Below are positions 14,935-21,804 of a stretch of DNA of 32,068 nt, piece by piece. Source of the DNA: Bacillus sp. MUM 116 (GTDB lineage Bacteria > Bacillota > Bacilli > Bacillales > Cytobacillaceae). The notes below the pieces were generated by a model. That model searched no databases. It was not told the origin of the DNA and saw only the letters and a program-made list of their open reading frames with translations. The stretch spans positions 1 to 32,068 of the forward strand of contig NZ_MLYR01000111.1 in assembly GCF_001866655.1 (NCBI RefSeq). The letters run 5' to 3'. Both the position numbers and the translations under genes were made by a program. Positions within the stretch are counted from its first letter, which is position 1. Every line of letters starts with the position of its first letter.

Positions 14935-15321
14935 ATGAATAATAAAAACGAAAATCCAGAATTAGAACAAAAAAGACTGAGTCTTGAAAAACAAATAGCT
15001 ATTGGTATTTGGATACAGGTGATTGGGGCAACAATTGAATTCTTAGGGATTGCCAAGTTAAGGGGGATTAGCGAAAATCCAGATTCGATTCCTGAAAAAG
15101 AAGTCCTTTCAGGCGCTGGCATTCAAGCCATTGGTACCCTTTTTGAAGCCATTGGTGTAACAGGGCAAATAACTGAAATTGATAATACACTTAAATTAGA
15201 TGCCCAAAAATTAGCAATTGCAGGTGATTGGCTTCAATCAATTGGTGCAGCATTAGAAGCAACCGGTGGAACAGGAGAATTTTTAGAGGAACAAGAACAA
15301 GCAAATTTATTTGTTCCATAG
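14935..15321 (+). CDS. Internally repetitive 128-residue protein, unknown
   Basis: ATG at 14935 follows GAGGTG (14922-14927); an earlier in-frame start at 14920 lacks a ribosome site. After a charged N-terminus, a motif recurs three times: GIWIQVIGATIEFLGI, GAGIQAIGTLFEAIGVTGQI and GDWLQSIGAALEATGGTGEF. The consensus is roughly G-x-x-IQ-x-IG-x-x-x-E-x-x-G, an amphipathic glycine-rich helix repeat. There is no signal peptide and no Cys. I think similar repetitive proteins are common in Bacillus but without known function; membrane association or self-assembly would fit the pattern (inference). The next gene starts 65 bases downstream. Confidence 0.75.
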   Translation: MNNKNENPELEQKRLSLEKQIAIGIWIQVIGATIEFLGIAKLRGISENPDSIPEKEVLSGAGIQAIGTLFEAIGVTGQITEIDNTLKLDAQKLAIAGDWLQSIGAALEATGGTGEFLEEQEQANLFVP

Positions 15322-15385
15322 GGGAATTTATTGGGAAAAATGGGCAAGCTACCTATATGTTTGATTACATTTTAGGGAGGGTATT

Positions 15386-15781
15386 ATGCAATCATTTATT
15401 GTTAGTTTTCATCAAGAGGACAATGTAGATAGCATGCAAATACAAAAATTAAGCCAAGAGGATTTTGAAAAAGCAACAGAAGGTGGAACAAGACATTTAT
15501 TTGACTTAGATACAAACATCGGCTTTTTTGTCTTTTTCGATGCCGAAGATGTCGACGGCGTTGTCTCTTATTTAATGCTTCAATATGAAGAGGACAGGGA
15601 AGAACCGGTTGGCTGTTACTCTTTCCGACTGGAAGATTTTTACGAATTCATGGCTCTTTATTTAAATGATCTTGAATTTAACGAAGAAACCGAGGAAGAG
15701 GAAGAAGAATACGGTCCAATACATCATTTGGCGCACCTTTTGTTCCATATTGTGGATGAGGGGAAGGATGTTGAGGTGTAA
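15386..15781 (+). CDS. Acidic 131-residue cytosolic protein, unknown
   Basis: ATG at 15386 follows AGGGAGG. The protein is strongly acidic, with seven glutamates and one threonine in NEETEEEEEEYG near residue 105. It has an N-terminal alternating pattern (QSFIVSFHQEDN), suggesting beta strands, and a histidine-rich C-terminal helix (PIHHLAHLLFHIVDEG). No catalytic motif or membrane segment is visible and no family is recognised. It may share a transcript with the repetitive protein upstream. Confidence 0.65.
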   Translation: MQSFIVSFHQEDNVDSMQIQKLSQEDFEKATEGGTRHLFDLDTNIGFFVFFDAEDVDGVVSYLMLQYEEDREEPVGCYSFRLEDFYEFMALYLNDLEFNEETEEEEEEYGPIHHLAHLLFHIVDEGKDVEV

Positions 15782-15831
15782 TTCTGTCTAATTTGTTGGG
15801 GGCTTTTTTGAAATTTGTCATTTATGAAGGA

Positions 15832-15857
15832 AAAGGACGCCAAATTTGGCGTCCTTT
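15832..15857. terminator. Bidirectional terminator between convergent genes
   Basis: A perfect 26-nt palindrome, AAAGGACGCCAAA joined directly to TTTGGCGTCCTTT, with T-rich sequence on the right and a weaker A-containing flank on the left. Confidence 0.8.
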
Positions 15858-15925
15858 CTTCAAAAAATGGTCAAATATAAGTTTTAATTTAATAAAAATA
15901 GTTCTGGAGAGTACCATTTAAATTT

Positions 15926-16021
15926 TTATTTGCGAATCGATCACCGTTATTTGCGAATTACATAATTTTATTTGCGGATTAAGCCCTTTTATTTGTGAAT
16001 CGACCCCATTTATTTGTGAAT
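15926..16021. repeat. Five-copy repeat with exact 21-nt period
   Basis: TTATTTGYGAAT (one copy has GGAT) begins at 15926, 15947, 15968, 15989 and 16010, exactly 21 nt apart each time. The nine bases between copies vary freely. Frames on both strands contain stops, so it is not coding. It lies between a bidirectional terminator and the end of the NERD gene. Confidence 0.85.
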
Positions 16022-16040
16022 CCAAAAATTCAAACCAAAT

Positions 16041-17015
16041 TTACCATTTTAAATTACTAGGATAATAAACTCGATTCCTTTTTGTTCCAGAAAAATGAAG
16101 ATTCGAAGAACGCAGAATCCTTCCAGCTAAATCAATCGAGCCTATACGTGCAAACTCCCTAAACCCCCGATTCGTAATTTTCGTAACAAACAACAAAAAA
16201 TAGTCTCTAAGCGCATCAATATGAGCATCCATAGAATAAAGCTGACATTTCGGACAGAACCATTTCTGTTTTTTACGAATAAGGGGGAGATATTTACAGT
16301 AGGGGCAGTGAACACCAGTCAATAAATCTGATCTCTGAATACCAAACTTTTGAAGAAGATAACCTGTCGGGGGAGTATTCATTTTTAAAAGAAGGCGAGA
16401 AAGCTTGCGGAGGTCTTTTGCTGTTAAAAGTGGGGTAGAGTGAATCCTCTCTAGTTCCCGAATTCTTTTTAGCATCACATCACCCTTACATACTTTCGGT
16501 TTGACTTTATAAGCATTTTTCCCGGTAATCACATATGAAGAGTAATGATTGCTTATCACAACTAAATAAACGACAGGAACGGGAGGAAAGTGATTTTTAA
16601 TCAATAGTTTATTTATATATTCTTGATGCCTTTCAGCTTGAGCAATTGGATAAGAAAATCCTTTTTCTTCCTCATTTTTTATTTGGAAAAATTGTTCGTT
16701 CTCCGTATCAAATACTAATTTTCCTGCCATATTTTTTACATCGATAATGAGAATGAATTCAGGTGTTAAGAGTAGAGTATCAATTTGGCAGTTGTAGTTG
16801 CCATCTGGAAGGTTTAAGTCGTGGAATATCAGGTATTTTTCGTTGGGGAGTTCGCGGTAATAATAATCCAGTGATTTCTCGCCCTCATATCCAGCCTGCC
16901 TCCTGCTTAGCTCATCTAAAATTTGTTGATATTTTGCATGGCTGCAAGGAAGGCGGCGCAAAATTGCGTCTAAAATGAGGATTTTTAACGGGATTGTCCT
17001 GACTTTTACGATCAA
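16041..17015 (-). CDS. NERD-domain protein with C-terminal zinc ribbon
   Basis: About 324 residues from TTG at 17015, which has AAAGGAG eight bases upstream; a GTG at 17022-17024 overlaps that site. The NERD (nuclease-related) domain spans roughly 38-165: AGYEGEKSLDYYY (41-53), then QIDTLLLTPEFILIIDVKN (77-95). Asp79 and Asp92-x-Lys94 are in the positions of a restriction-endonuclease-like active site, with Asp replacing the commoner Glu. A zinc ribbon (CPYC...CPKC) lies near residues 240-260. NERD proteins are suspected DNA-processing nucleases with no firmly known role. It is a single gene between intergenic repeats and pirin. Confidence 0.8.
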   Translation of the reverse strand: MIVKVRTIPLKILILDAILRRLPCSHAKYQQILDELSRRQAGYEGEKSLDYYYRELPNEKYLIFHDLNLPDGNYNCQIDTLLLTPEFILIIDVKNMAGKLVFDTENEQFFQIKNEEEKGFSYPIAQAERHQEYINKLLIKNHFPPVPVVYLVVISNHYSSYVITGKNAYKVKPKVCKGDVMLKRIRELERIHSTPLLTAKDLRKLSRLLLKMNTPPTGYLLQKFGIQRSDLLTGVHCPYCKYLPLIRKKQKWFCPKCQLYSMDAHIDALRDYFLLFVTKITNRGFREFARIGSIDLAGRILRSSNLHFSGTKRNRVYYPSNLKW

Positions 17016-17227
17016 AATGATCACTCCTTTTATTATTTCTTCTTAAAGTTAGCATAATATCCATTCAGAAAACTAAATGAAATGTAAAAACTTTTTGAAC
17101 AAATATTTACCCGCGAATCCAAAATCCCAAAAGAATCAACCACCATAAAATTTGAAAAACAAACCCTACAAGGTTATGATTATCTTGAATTCAAAATAAC
17201 TCATCACCCACGAACGGAGGCAATAAA

Positions 17228-18058
17228 ATGATCCAAAGAGAAATAATACAAACCTGGACCGTTCAACATCATCAACACAGTCCAATTCATACCGCGGGAA
17301 TGGTACTCGATCCGGTAAAAATGCAAGAGTTTGATCCATTTCTTTTCCTGGCAGAGGATTTTTTCAAAAAAGGCACCTTTGATTTTCATCCCCACCGCGG
17401 AATAGAGACCGTAACCTATGTCATCGAAGGCAAACTTGATCATGAAGATAACAAGGCGGGGAAAGGAGAATTGGGACCAGGGGATGTTCAATGGATGACC
17501 GCCGGAAGAGGTGTCATTCATATTGAAGATCCGGTAGAAGGTGACACCGTTCATTCCTTGCAGCTATGGGTGAATCTTCCACGTGAACACAAAATGACCG
17601 AGCCGCGTTATCAAAACCTTAGAAGCCAGGACATGCCAGTCCGTGAAAAAGCCGGTGCCTTAATCCGCATCTTTTCCGGCTCATCAGGCGGCATAAAATC
17701 TGCCACGAAAAACTATGTCCCCGTGACATTTGTTGAAATCAATTTAGAACCCGGGGCAACCATCTCGCAGGACTTACCTGGAGATTATAACGGTTTCATG
17801 TATGTACTGGAAGGAAACGGCCTTTTCGGAAAAAATAAAGTAGAAGCCGAAAAAGGTCAAGCGCTTCAATTGGGCCAAGCTGAGGAAGGACAAGAGAGTG
17901 AAGTAACCATTCAAGCAAAAGAAAAGATGCGTGTTTTGCTTTATGCCGGAAAACCTTTAAACGAACCAATCGTCGCCCGCGGTCCTTTCGTGATGAATAC
18001 GGAAGAAGAAATCCGCCAAGCCTATAGGGATTACACGGATGGCAAGTTTGGAGAGTAA
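17228..18058 (+). CDS. Pirin family protein
   Basis: A 276-residue bicupin. The N-terminal cupin has FDFHPHRGIETVTYVIEG (51-68). Iron-ligand candidates His54, His56, His98 and Glu100 match the spacing of human pirin His56, His58, His101 and Glu103. Family members act as iron-dependent quercetin dioxygenases or redox-sensing regulators. The C-terminal cupin (about 165-260) is intact. ATG at 17228 follows GGAGG. It is a single gene, and the physiological role here is unknown. Confidence 0.9.
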   Translation: MIQREIIQTWTVQHHQHSPIHTAGMVLDPVKMQEFDPFLFLAEDFFKKGTFDFHPHRGIETVTYVIEGKLDHEDNKAGKGELGPGDVQWMTAGRGVIHIEDPVEGDTVHSLQLWVNLPREHKMTEPRYQNLRSQDMPVREKAGALIRIFSGSSGGIKSATKNYVPVTFVEINLEPGATISQDLPGDYNGFMYVLEGNGLFGKNKVEAEKGQALQLGQAEEGQESEVTIQAKEKMRVLLYAGKPLNEPIVARGPFVMNTEEEIRQAYRDYTDGKFGE

Positions 18059-18060
18059 AC

Positions 18061-18097
18061 AAAATGGCATCCAGTCGAGGGGCTGAATGCCATTTTT
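18061..18097. terminator. Bidirectional terminator between pirin and the MFS gene
   Basis: AAAATGGCAT (18061-18070) pairs with ATGCCATTTT (18087-18096), with an inner CAG/CTG pair, between convergent genes. Confidence 0.85.
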
Positions 18098-18102
18098 AAA
18101 AC

Positions 18103-19623
18103 CTACCCTTTTTTCGCCACAACAACGCGTGCCTTCCCCATAAAAAAGATGGTTACAGCCGCAATTGCAATCGGAATCAAGGTTAGCAAAAACATATGAG
18201 TAATCGAATCGGACATAGCATGAATAATTTTATCCAAAATAAAACTAGGAATTTTTGAGCGTGTACTTGCTTCAAAGATTTGACGCGGGTCCATATTGGA
18301 CATAAAGGAAGAACCTCCATGACCACCTGCTCCCTGCATCCCCTTAAATGCTTCCTTCAGATTATTGGTAAATACATTCGTTTGAATCGAACCGAAAACC
18401 GTTACCCCTAATGTCATTCCAAATGAACGCAGGAATGAGTTGGTGGAATTCGCCGTACCGCGGAATTGCGGTTCCAAATTGTGAATGGAGGCAGTCGGTA
18501 AAAGTGAAAAGGAAAAGCCCACACCAAAGCCGACGAGAATCATATACAGCGTAAGCATCCAGCGAGCCGTATCCGTTGTCATATTTCCAAGCAGAAGCAT
18601 CCCTGCTAGATAGGATATGATTGAGATAATCATTAAATTACGATATGAAGTTTTGGCTAAGAAAATCCCCCCAACAGAACTTCCCGCAACAGAGCCTAAC
18701 ATCATCGGGGTTAAAATTAAACCAGCGTTCTTAGCGGAACCGCCATATACGGCCTGAACAAAAATGGGGATAAACACAGTTAAAATGATAAACGTTCCAC
18801 CATATAAAAATGCCAGAATTTGTGAAGTGGCAAATAATCTTCTTTTAAACAACCAAAGCGGTAAAATCGGTTCTGCTGCTTTAAACTCCGCAATGAAAAA
18901 GACAACGAAAAAGATGAGGAAGCTTACAAATAAGCTAATGATTTGCACAGAATTCCAATCATATTCTTTACCGCCAAGTTCAAGAGCAAACATTAAACTA
19001 ACAACCGAAATAACAAGTGTGATGGCACCGGCCCAGTCAATTTTTTGCTTGGAGTGCTGAAGGGATTCATGATAGAAACGGACAATTAAGAAAATCGAAA
19101 CGATTCCAATTGGTACATTAACGTAGAATACCCAATGCCAGCTTATATAGTCGGTAATGTAGGCTCCCAATAATGGTCCTAACACACTTGAAGCACCAAA
19201 TACTGCACCGAGTAAACCCGTCATTTTTCCGCGATTTTCAGGGGGGAAAATATCAAAGACGATGGTAAAAGCAATAGGCATCAAAGCACCGCCGCCAATC
19301 CCCTGGATGGCACGGTAAATACTCAACTGAACAATACTTTGGGCAATTCCGCAAAGGGCGGACCCAAATAGAAAAACGATTAACCCAAAAATAAAGAAGC
19401 GTTTACGCCCATACATATCGGACAGTTTGCCGAAAATAGGCATTCCCGCCATTACGGCTACCATATAAGCGGAGGTGACCCAAATAAATTTGTCGAAACC
19501 TCCCAAATCAGAAACGATTGTGGCCATTGCAGTTGCGACAATCGTATTATCCATGGCAGCCATTAAAATAGCTAATAATAGTCCGGCCACAACAAATTTG
19601 AGATTATGATCTTTTTTAATCAT
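18103..19623 (-). CDS. MFS drug efflux transporter, DHA2 (14-TM) family
   Basis: A 506-residue proton-driven transporter of the EmrB/QacA subfamily. Motif A is GKLSDMYGRKRFFIFG, the first-helix motif is AMDNTIVATAMATIVSDLGG, and the antiporter motif C is GAVFGASSVLGPLLGAYITD. About 14 hydrophobic segments fit the DHA2 layout. ATG at 19623 follows AAAGGAGA. It is divergent from a MarR-family gene, with a perfect palindrome in the gap. This resembles the yusO-yusP type of arrangement and suggests repression by that MarR and induction by a toxic compound. The drug range is unknown. Confidence 0.9.
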   Translation of the reverse strand: MIKKDHNLKFVVAGLLLAILMAAMDNTIVATAMATIVSDLGGFDKFIWVTSAYMVAVMAGMPIFGKLSDMYGRKRFFIFGLIVFLFGSALCGIAQSIVQLSIYRAIQGIGGGALMPIAFTIVFDIFPPENRGKMTGLLGAVFGASSVLGPLLGAYITDYISWHWVFYVNVPIGIVSIFLIVRFYHESLQHSKQKIDWAGAITLVISVVSLMFALELGGKEYDWNSVQIISLFVSFLIFFVVFFIAEFKAAEPILPLWLFKRRLFATSQILAFLYGGTFIILTVFIPIFVQAVYGGSAKNAGLILTPMMLGSVAGSSVGGIFLAKTSYRNLMIISIISYLAGMLLLGNMTTDTARWMLTLYMILVGFGVGFSFSLLPTASIHNLEPQFRGTANSTNSFLRSFGMTLGVTVFGSIQTNVFTNNLKEAFKGMQGAGGHGGSSFMSNMDPRQIFEASTRSKIPSFILDKIIHAMSDSITHMFLLTLIPIAIAAVTIFFMGKARVVVAKKG

Positions 19624-19713
19624 GAAATGTCTCCTTTTTCTTTTATTGGCAAATTAGATCTCCTTTCATAGAGTAAAAATGTTTGATAAGATGAAATAAA
19701 TGCAGGAAATCTA

Positions 19714-19734
19714 TTATCTTGATAATCAAGATAA
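19714..19734. promoter_or_regulatory. Perfect 21-bp palindrome, MarR operator
   Basis: TTATCTTGAT-A-ATCAAGATAA lies in the 137-nt gap between the divergent MFS and MarR genes, 27 bases before the MarR start. MarR dimers bind palindromes of this size, so it probably controls the MarR gene and the MFS gene. Confidence 0.8.
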
Positions 19735-19760
19735 AGCAATTTTAAAAGGAAGGATGAAAC

Positions 19761-20258
19761 ATGTCAATGGATTTCTTTGATCATCCTGATATCGCAAAAA
19801 ATCTGATTAAAAATTTACGGAAACTAAGCACGAGGATGGTTCTTTTTCAACAAACTGCAGCCCATTCAATTGGCTTGGTTCATACTGATTTTAAAACAGC
19901 TGACATACTAAATGAGGCGGGACCGCTAACAGCAGGGGAATTAAGCAAAGTCACTGGTCTTAGCACAGGGTCTGTCACAGCTCTTATTGATCGGCTTGAA
20001 CAGGCGGGTTACGCTAGGAGAGAGAAGGATCCAAACGATCGGCGGCGTGTTATTATTGTTCCGATTAAAGAAAATCAGTGCTCAATTAAAGAGCATTTTT
20101 TACCTTTAAATCAATCAATGACGGAGCTTTGTTCCAATTATAATGAAGAGCAGCTGGCGCTAATCAGTGATTTTTTAGAAAAAACAATTGTCATCCATGA
20201 AAAAGAAATTCAGGCGGCGAGCCGGTCGGAAGCTAAAAAAGAGGAGCCCAATGCTTGA
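19761..20258 (+). CDS. MarR-family regulator
   Basis: A 165-residue winged-helix repressor. The recognition region LTAGELSKVTGLSTGSVTAL is followed by IDRLEQAGYARREKDPNDRR and RVIIVPI, the classic MarR wing. N- and C-terminal helices form the dimer. It probably represses itself and the divergent efflux gene through the 21-bp palindrome at 19714 and responds to a phenolic or drug-like ligand (inference). ATG at 19761 follows AAGGAAGGA. A small AGGAGC/GCTCCT hairpin overlaps its stop codon. Confidence 0.88.
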   Translation: MSMDFFDHPDIAKNLIKNLRKLSTRMVLFQQTAAHSIGLVHTDFKTADILNEAGPLTAGELSKVTGLSTGSVTALIDRLEQAGYARREKDPNDRRRVIIVPIKENQCSIKEHFLPLNQSMTELCSNYNEEQLALISDFLEKTIVIHEKEIQAASRSEAKKEEPNA

Positions 20259-20298
20259 GCTCCTATTCATTATAAGAAATATCTAGACTTTGAGAATT

Positions 20299-20446
20299 GT
20301 CCAGCTCCAGCGCCTAGCACCTCGAGGGAAAAAATGAACTGCTTTTTTCCTAGGTCGCTTCGGTCCAGCCGATGAAGTCAAAAACCGACTTCACCGTCCG
20401 GCCCGCAAGCAGCTGTTGGGGCTGAACAAGGCGCTTCCGCTTTTCT
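20299..20446. repeat. Dispersed intergenic repeat, long copy C
   Basis: The element runs from GTCCAGCTCCAGCGCCTAG to CAAGGCGCTTCCGCTTTTCT. The ends are partly inverted (AGCGCCT with AGGCGCT), and the interior has further pairs such as GAAGTC and GACTTC around a short loop. Parts of it recur at 1219-1238 (20-nt identity, opposite orientation) and 3008-3035. It abuts the stop codon of the VOC gene. Such elements are scattered between genes in many Bacillaceae. Confidence 0.75.
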
Positions 20447-20447
20447 T

Positions 20448-20831
20448 TTACCTTTGAAAAAATTCAACCCATTCTCCCTCAGGCCCGTGAAAAAAGAAAT
20501 AACGGTATCCATTCGGAAGTGTCGTGATTTCCTCATCAATTAATTCTACATCTAGTCCCTTAATTCGCTCAAATTCTGCTTCAATATTGTCCACCAGCAC
20601 AGCAAAATGATGCACTTTGCCTTCTTGAGGAAGATTGTCATTGTAGCCTTGAATGAGTTCCAGTTCCGTTTCATCGGAATCATTGAAGCCGAGGAAGGCT
20701 AGAGTCATCGACTCATCTGAATGAATAAATTTGTCCTTCAACTGCATTCCAACGATTTCTTGATAAAACTTAATCGCCCGATCGATGTCTTTCACCATAA
20801 TCCCGACATGGTCAATTTTCTTTCCAACCAT
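20448..20831 (-). CDS. VOC-fold (glyoxalase/dioxygenase superfamily) protein
   Basis: A 127-residue single VOC domain. The first strand KIDHVGIMVKDIDRAIKFYQ carries His8, ELELIQ holds a Glu near 59, KVHHFAVLV holds His74 and His75, and EGEWVEFFQ holds Glu123, giving a plausible metal site. The length fits glyoxalase I-like or methylmalonyl-CoA epimerase-like proteins, but the substrate is unknown. ATG at 20831 follows AGGGAG; a TTG at 20849 lies upstream of that site. It starts 20 bases after the flavoprotein gene stops, so the two are probably co-transcribed. Confidence 0.8.
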   Translation of the reverse strand: MVGKKIDHVGIMVKDIDRAIKFYQEIVGMQLKDKFIHSDESMTLAFLGFNDSDETELELIQGYNDNLPQEGKVHHFAVLVDNIEAEFERIKGLDVELIDEEITTLPNGYRYFFFHGPEGEWVEFFQR

Positions 20832-20850
20832 TTTACGTTGCTCCCTCAAA

Positions 20851-21414
20851 TTATGATTTTAAAACGTCATGGTCAACATAGCGTTCGCCGTTTAGTTCGC
20901 TAATTACATTGATTGCAACCTTAGCTCCGTCACCGGCAGTAATGATGGTATGTACACTTACACCTGCTACCGTTCCAGCTGCCCAAATTCCATCCAGATT
21001 TGTTTTTCCTTCTGGGGTTACATCCAAAACAGTTTTAATTCTTGGCTCTGTCCCTGGTTTAGTTTTTAGGCCGACTGTTTCAGCAAGATTAACTAACGCA
21101 CCAGTAGCAACAATAACATGCTTCGCTTCAAAGCTATTTCCATCAGTTTCCACTTTTAAGCCATTATCTGTTTTAACGATATTGCTTACTGTAGCTTGAA
21201 CTAATTCAGCGCCAAATTTACCTGCTTGTTTTTTACCGATTTCGATTAAATCTGGACCTGAGATTTCAGCTACGCCATAATGATTTTCAATCCAGGCACG
21301 TTTTGTCATGCTTTTGTCATTATCAACAATCAAAGTTTTCTTTCCAGCTTTTGCGGTAAATAGGGCAGCACTTGCACCAGCTGCGCCAGCACCAATAATC
21401 ACTACATCAAACAT
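20851..21414 (-). CDS. Minimal thioredoxin-reductase-like flavoprotein
   Basis: A 187-residue protein with an FAD-binding Rossmann motif (VVIIGAGAAGASAALFTAKAG, glycines 8, 10 and 13) and the ATG motif VIVATGALV. The C-terminal half resembles the end of TrxB (TNLDGIWAAGTVAG). It lacks the NADPH-binding domain and any cysteine, so it cannot be a thioredoxin reductase. The aspartate normally found in the GIFAAGDV motif is threonine here. It could be a complete one-domain FAD protein or a reduced relic; the intact frame and good ribosome site favour a functional gene. I chose ATG at 21414 because GGAGG is correctly spaced; the ATG at 21420 is too close. Confidence 0.75.
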   Translation of the reverse strand: MFDVVIIGAGAAGASAALFTAKAGKKTLIVDNDKSMTKRAWIENHYGVAEISGPDLIEIGKKQAGKFGAELVQATVSNIVKTDNGLKVETDGNSFEAKHVIVATGALVNLAETVGLKTKPGTEPRIKTVLDVTPEGKTNLDGIWAAGTVAGVSVHTIITAGDGAKVAINVISELNGERYVDHDVLKS

Positions 21415-21511
21415 CTTCATACCTCCAATTTAGATTATAATAATTCTTATTTAAGCTTAACTTAAATCCAAAATATTGTAAATGAAACTGCCTCATAATT
21501 CAAAACTTTCT

Positions 21512-21730
21512 TTAGAAGTATATCCACCTACATGCAAAATAAAAAGAACCATTTTTTCCTTCGTTGGAAAAATGGTTCTTGTACTTGTTTTTGTATAGGC
21601 AATCTTTTTTCGTTTTTGTTGTTCGTGTTCGTAAATCCGCAAATACAAACGGACTTCGTTTTAGCTCGGGATTTATTTTCCCTTCGCGTTCTAGTTTTTC
21701 CCGCAGCTTTTTAGCTTTTGATTTAGCCAT
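21512..21730 (-). CDS. Small basic protein, unknown
   Basis: A 72-residue lysine- and arginine-rich protein beginning MAKSKAKKLREKLEREGK, with the later motifs SPFVFADLRTR and YKNHFSNEGKNGSFYF. It is probably nucleic-acid-associated, given its charge (inference). ATG at 21730 follows AAGAGGTGA. A terminator-like hairpin lies inside the 3' end of the frame (21544-21580). The ribosome site can pair with an upstream anti-Shine-Dalgarno arm at 21786-21797. No named family is recognised. Confidence 0.65.
   Translation of the reverse strand: MAKSKAKKLREKLEREGKINPELKRSPFVFADLRTRTTKTKKDCLYKNKYKNHFSNEGKNGSFYFACRWIYF
21544..21580 (-). terminator. Hairpin inside the end of the small basic gene
   Basis: On the minus strand AAGAACCATTTTTCC pairs with GGAAAAAATGGTTCTT (one bulged base) and is followed by TTTTATTTT. 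It encodes residues of the NHFSNEGKNGSF segment, so gene end and terminator overlap. Confidence 0.6.
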
Positions 21731-21732
21731 TC

Positions 21733-21797
21733 AAATCACCTCTTAAATAAGATTATTACCATTATATAATATTTTAACTCTTATAAAGAGGTGATTT
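21733..21797 (-). promoter_or_regulatory. Inverted repeat sequestering the ribosome site of the small basic gene
   Basis: AAATCACCTCTT (21733-21744) and AAGAGGTGATTT (21786-21797) are perfect 12-nt complements, 41 nt apart. In the minus-strand RNA, the copy nearest the gene is its Shine-Dalgarno sequence and the other is an anti-Shine-Dalgarno. A TATAAT on the minus strand (21761-21766) between the arms could start a transcript lacking the upstream arm. Confidence 0.5.
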
Positions 21798-21804
21798 TTC
21801 ATCA

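Noticed and set aside
15926..16021. CRISPR array with short repeats
   Set aside because: A 12-nt repeat and 9-nt spacers are far too short, and no cas genes are nearby.
20851..21414. Functional thioredoxin reductase (trxB)
   Set aside because: It is about 130 residues too short, lacking the NADPH domain and the CxxC.
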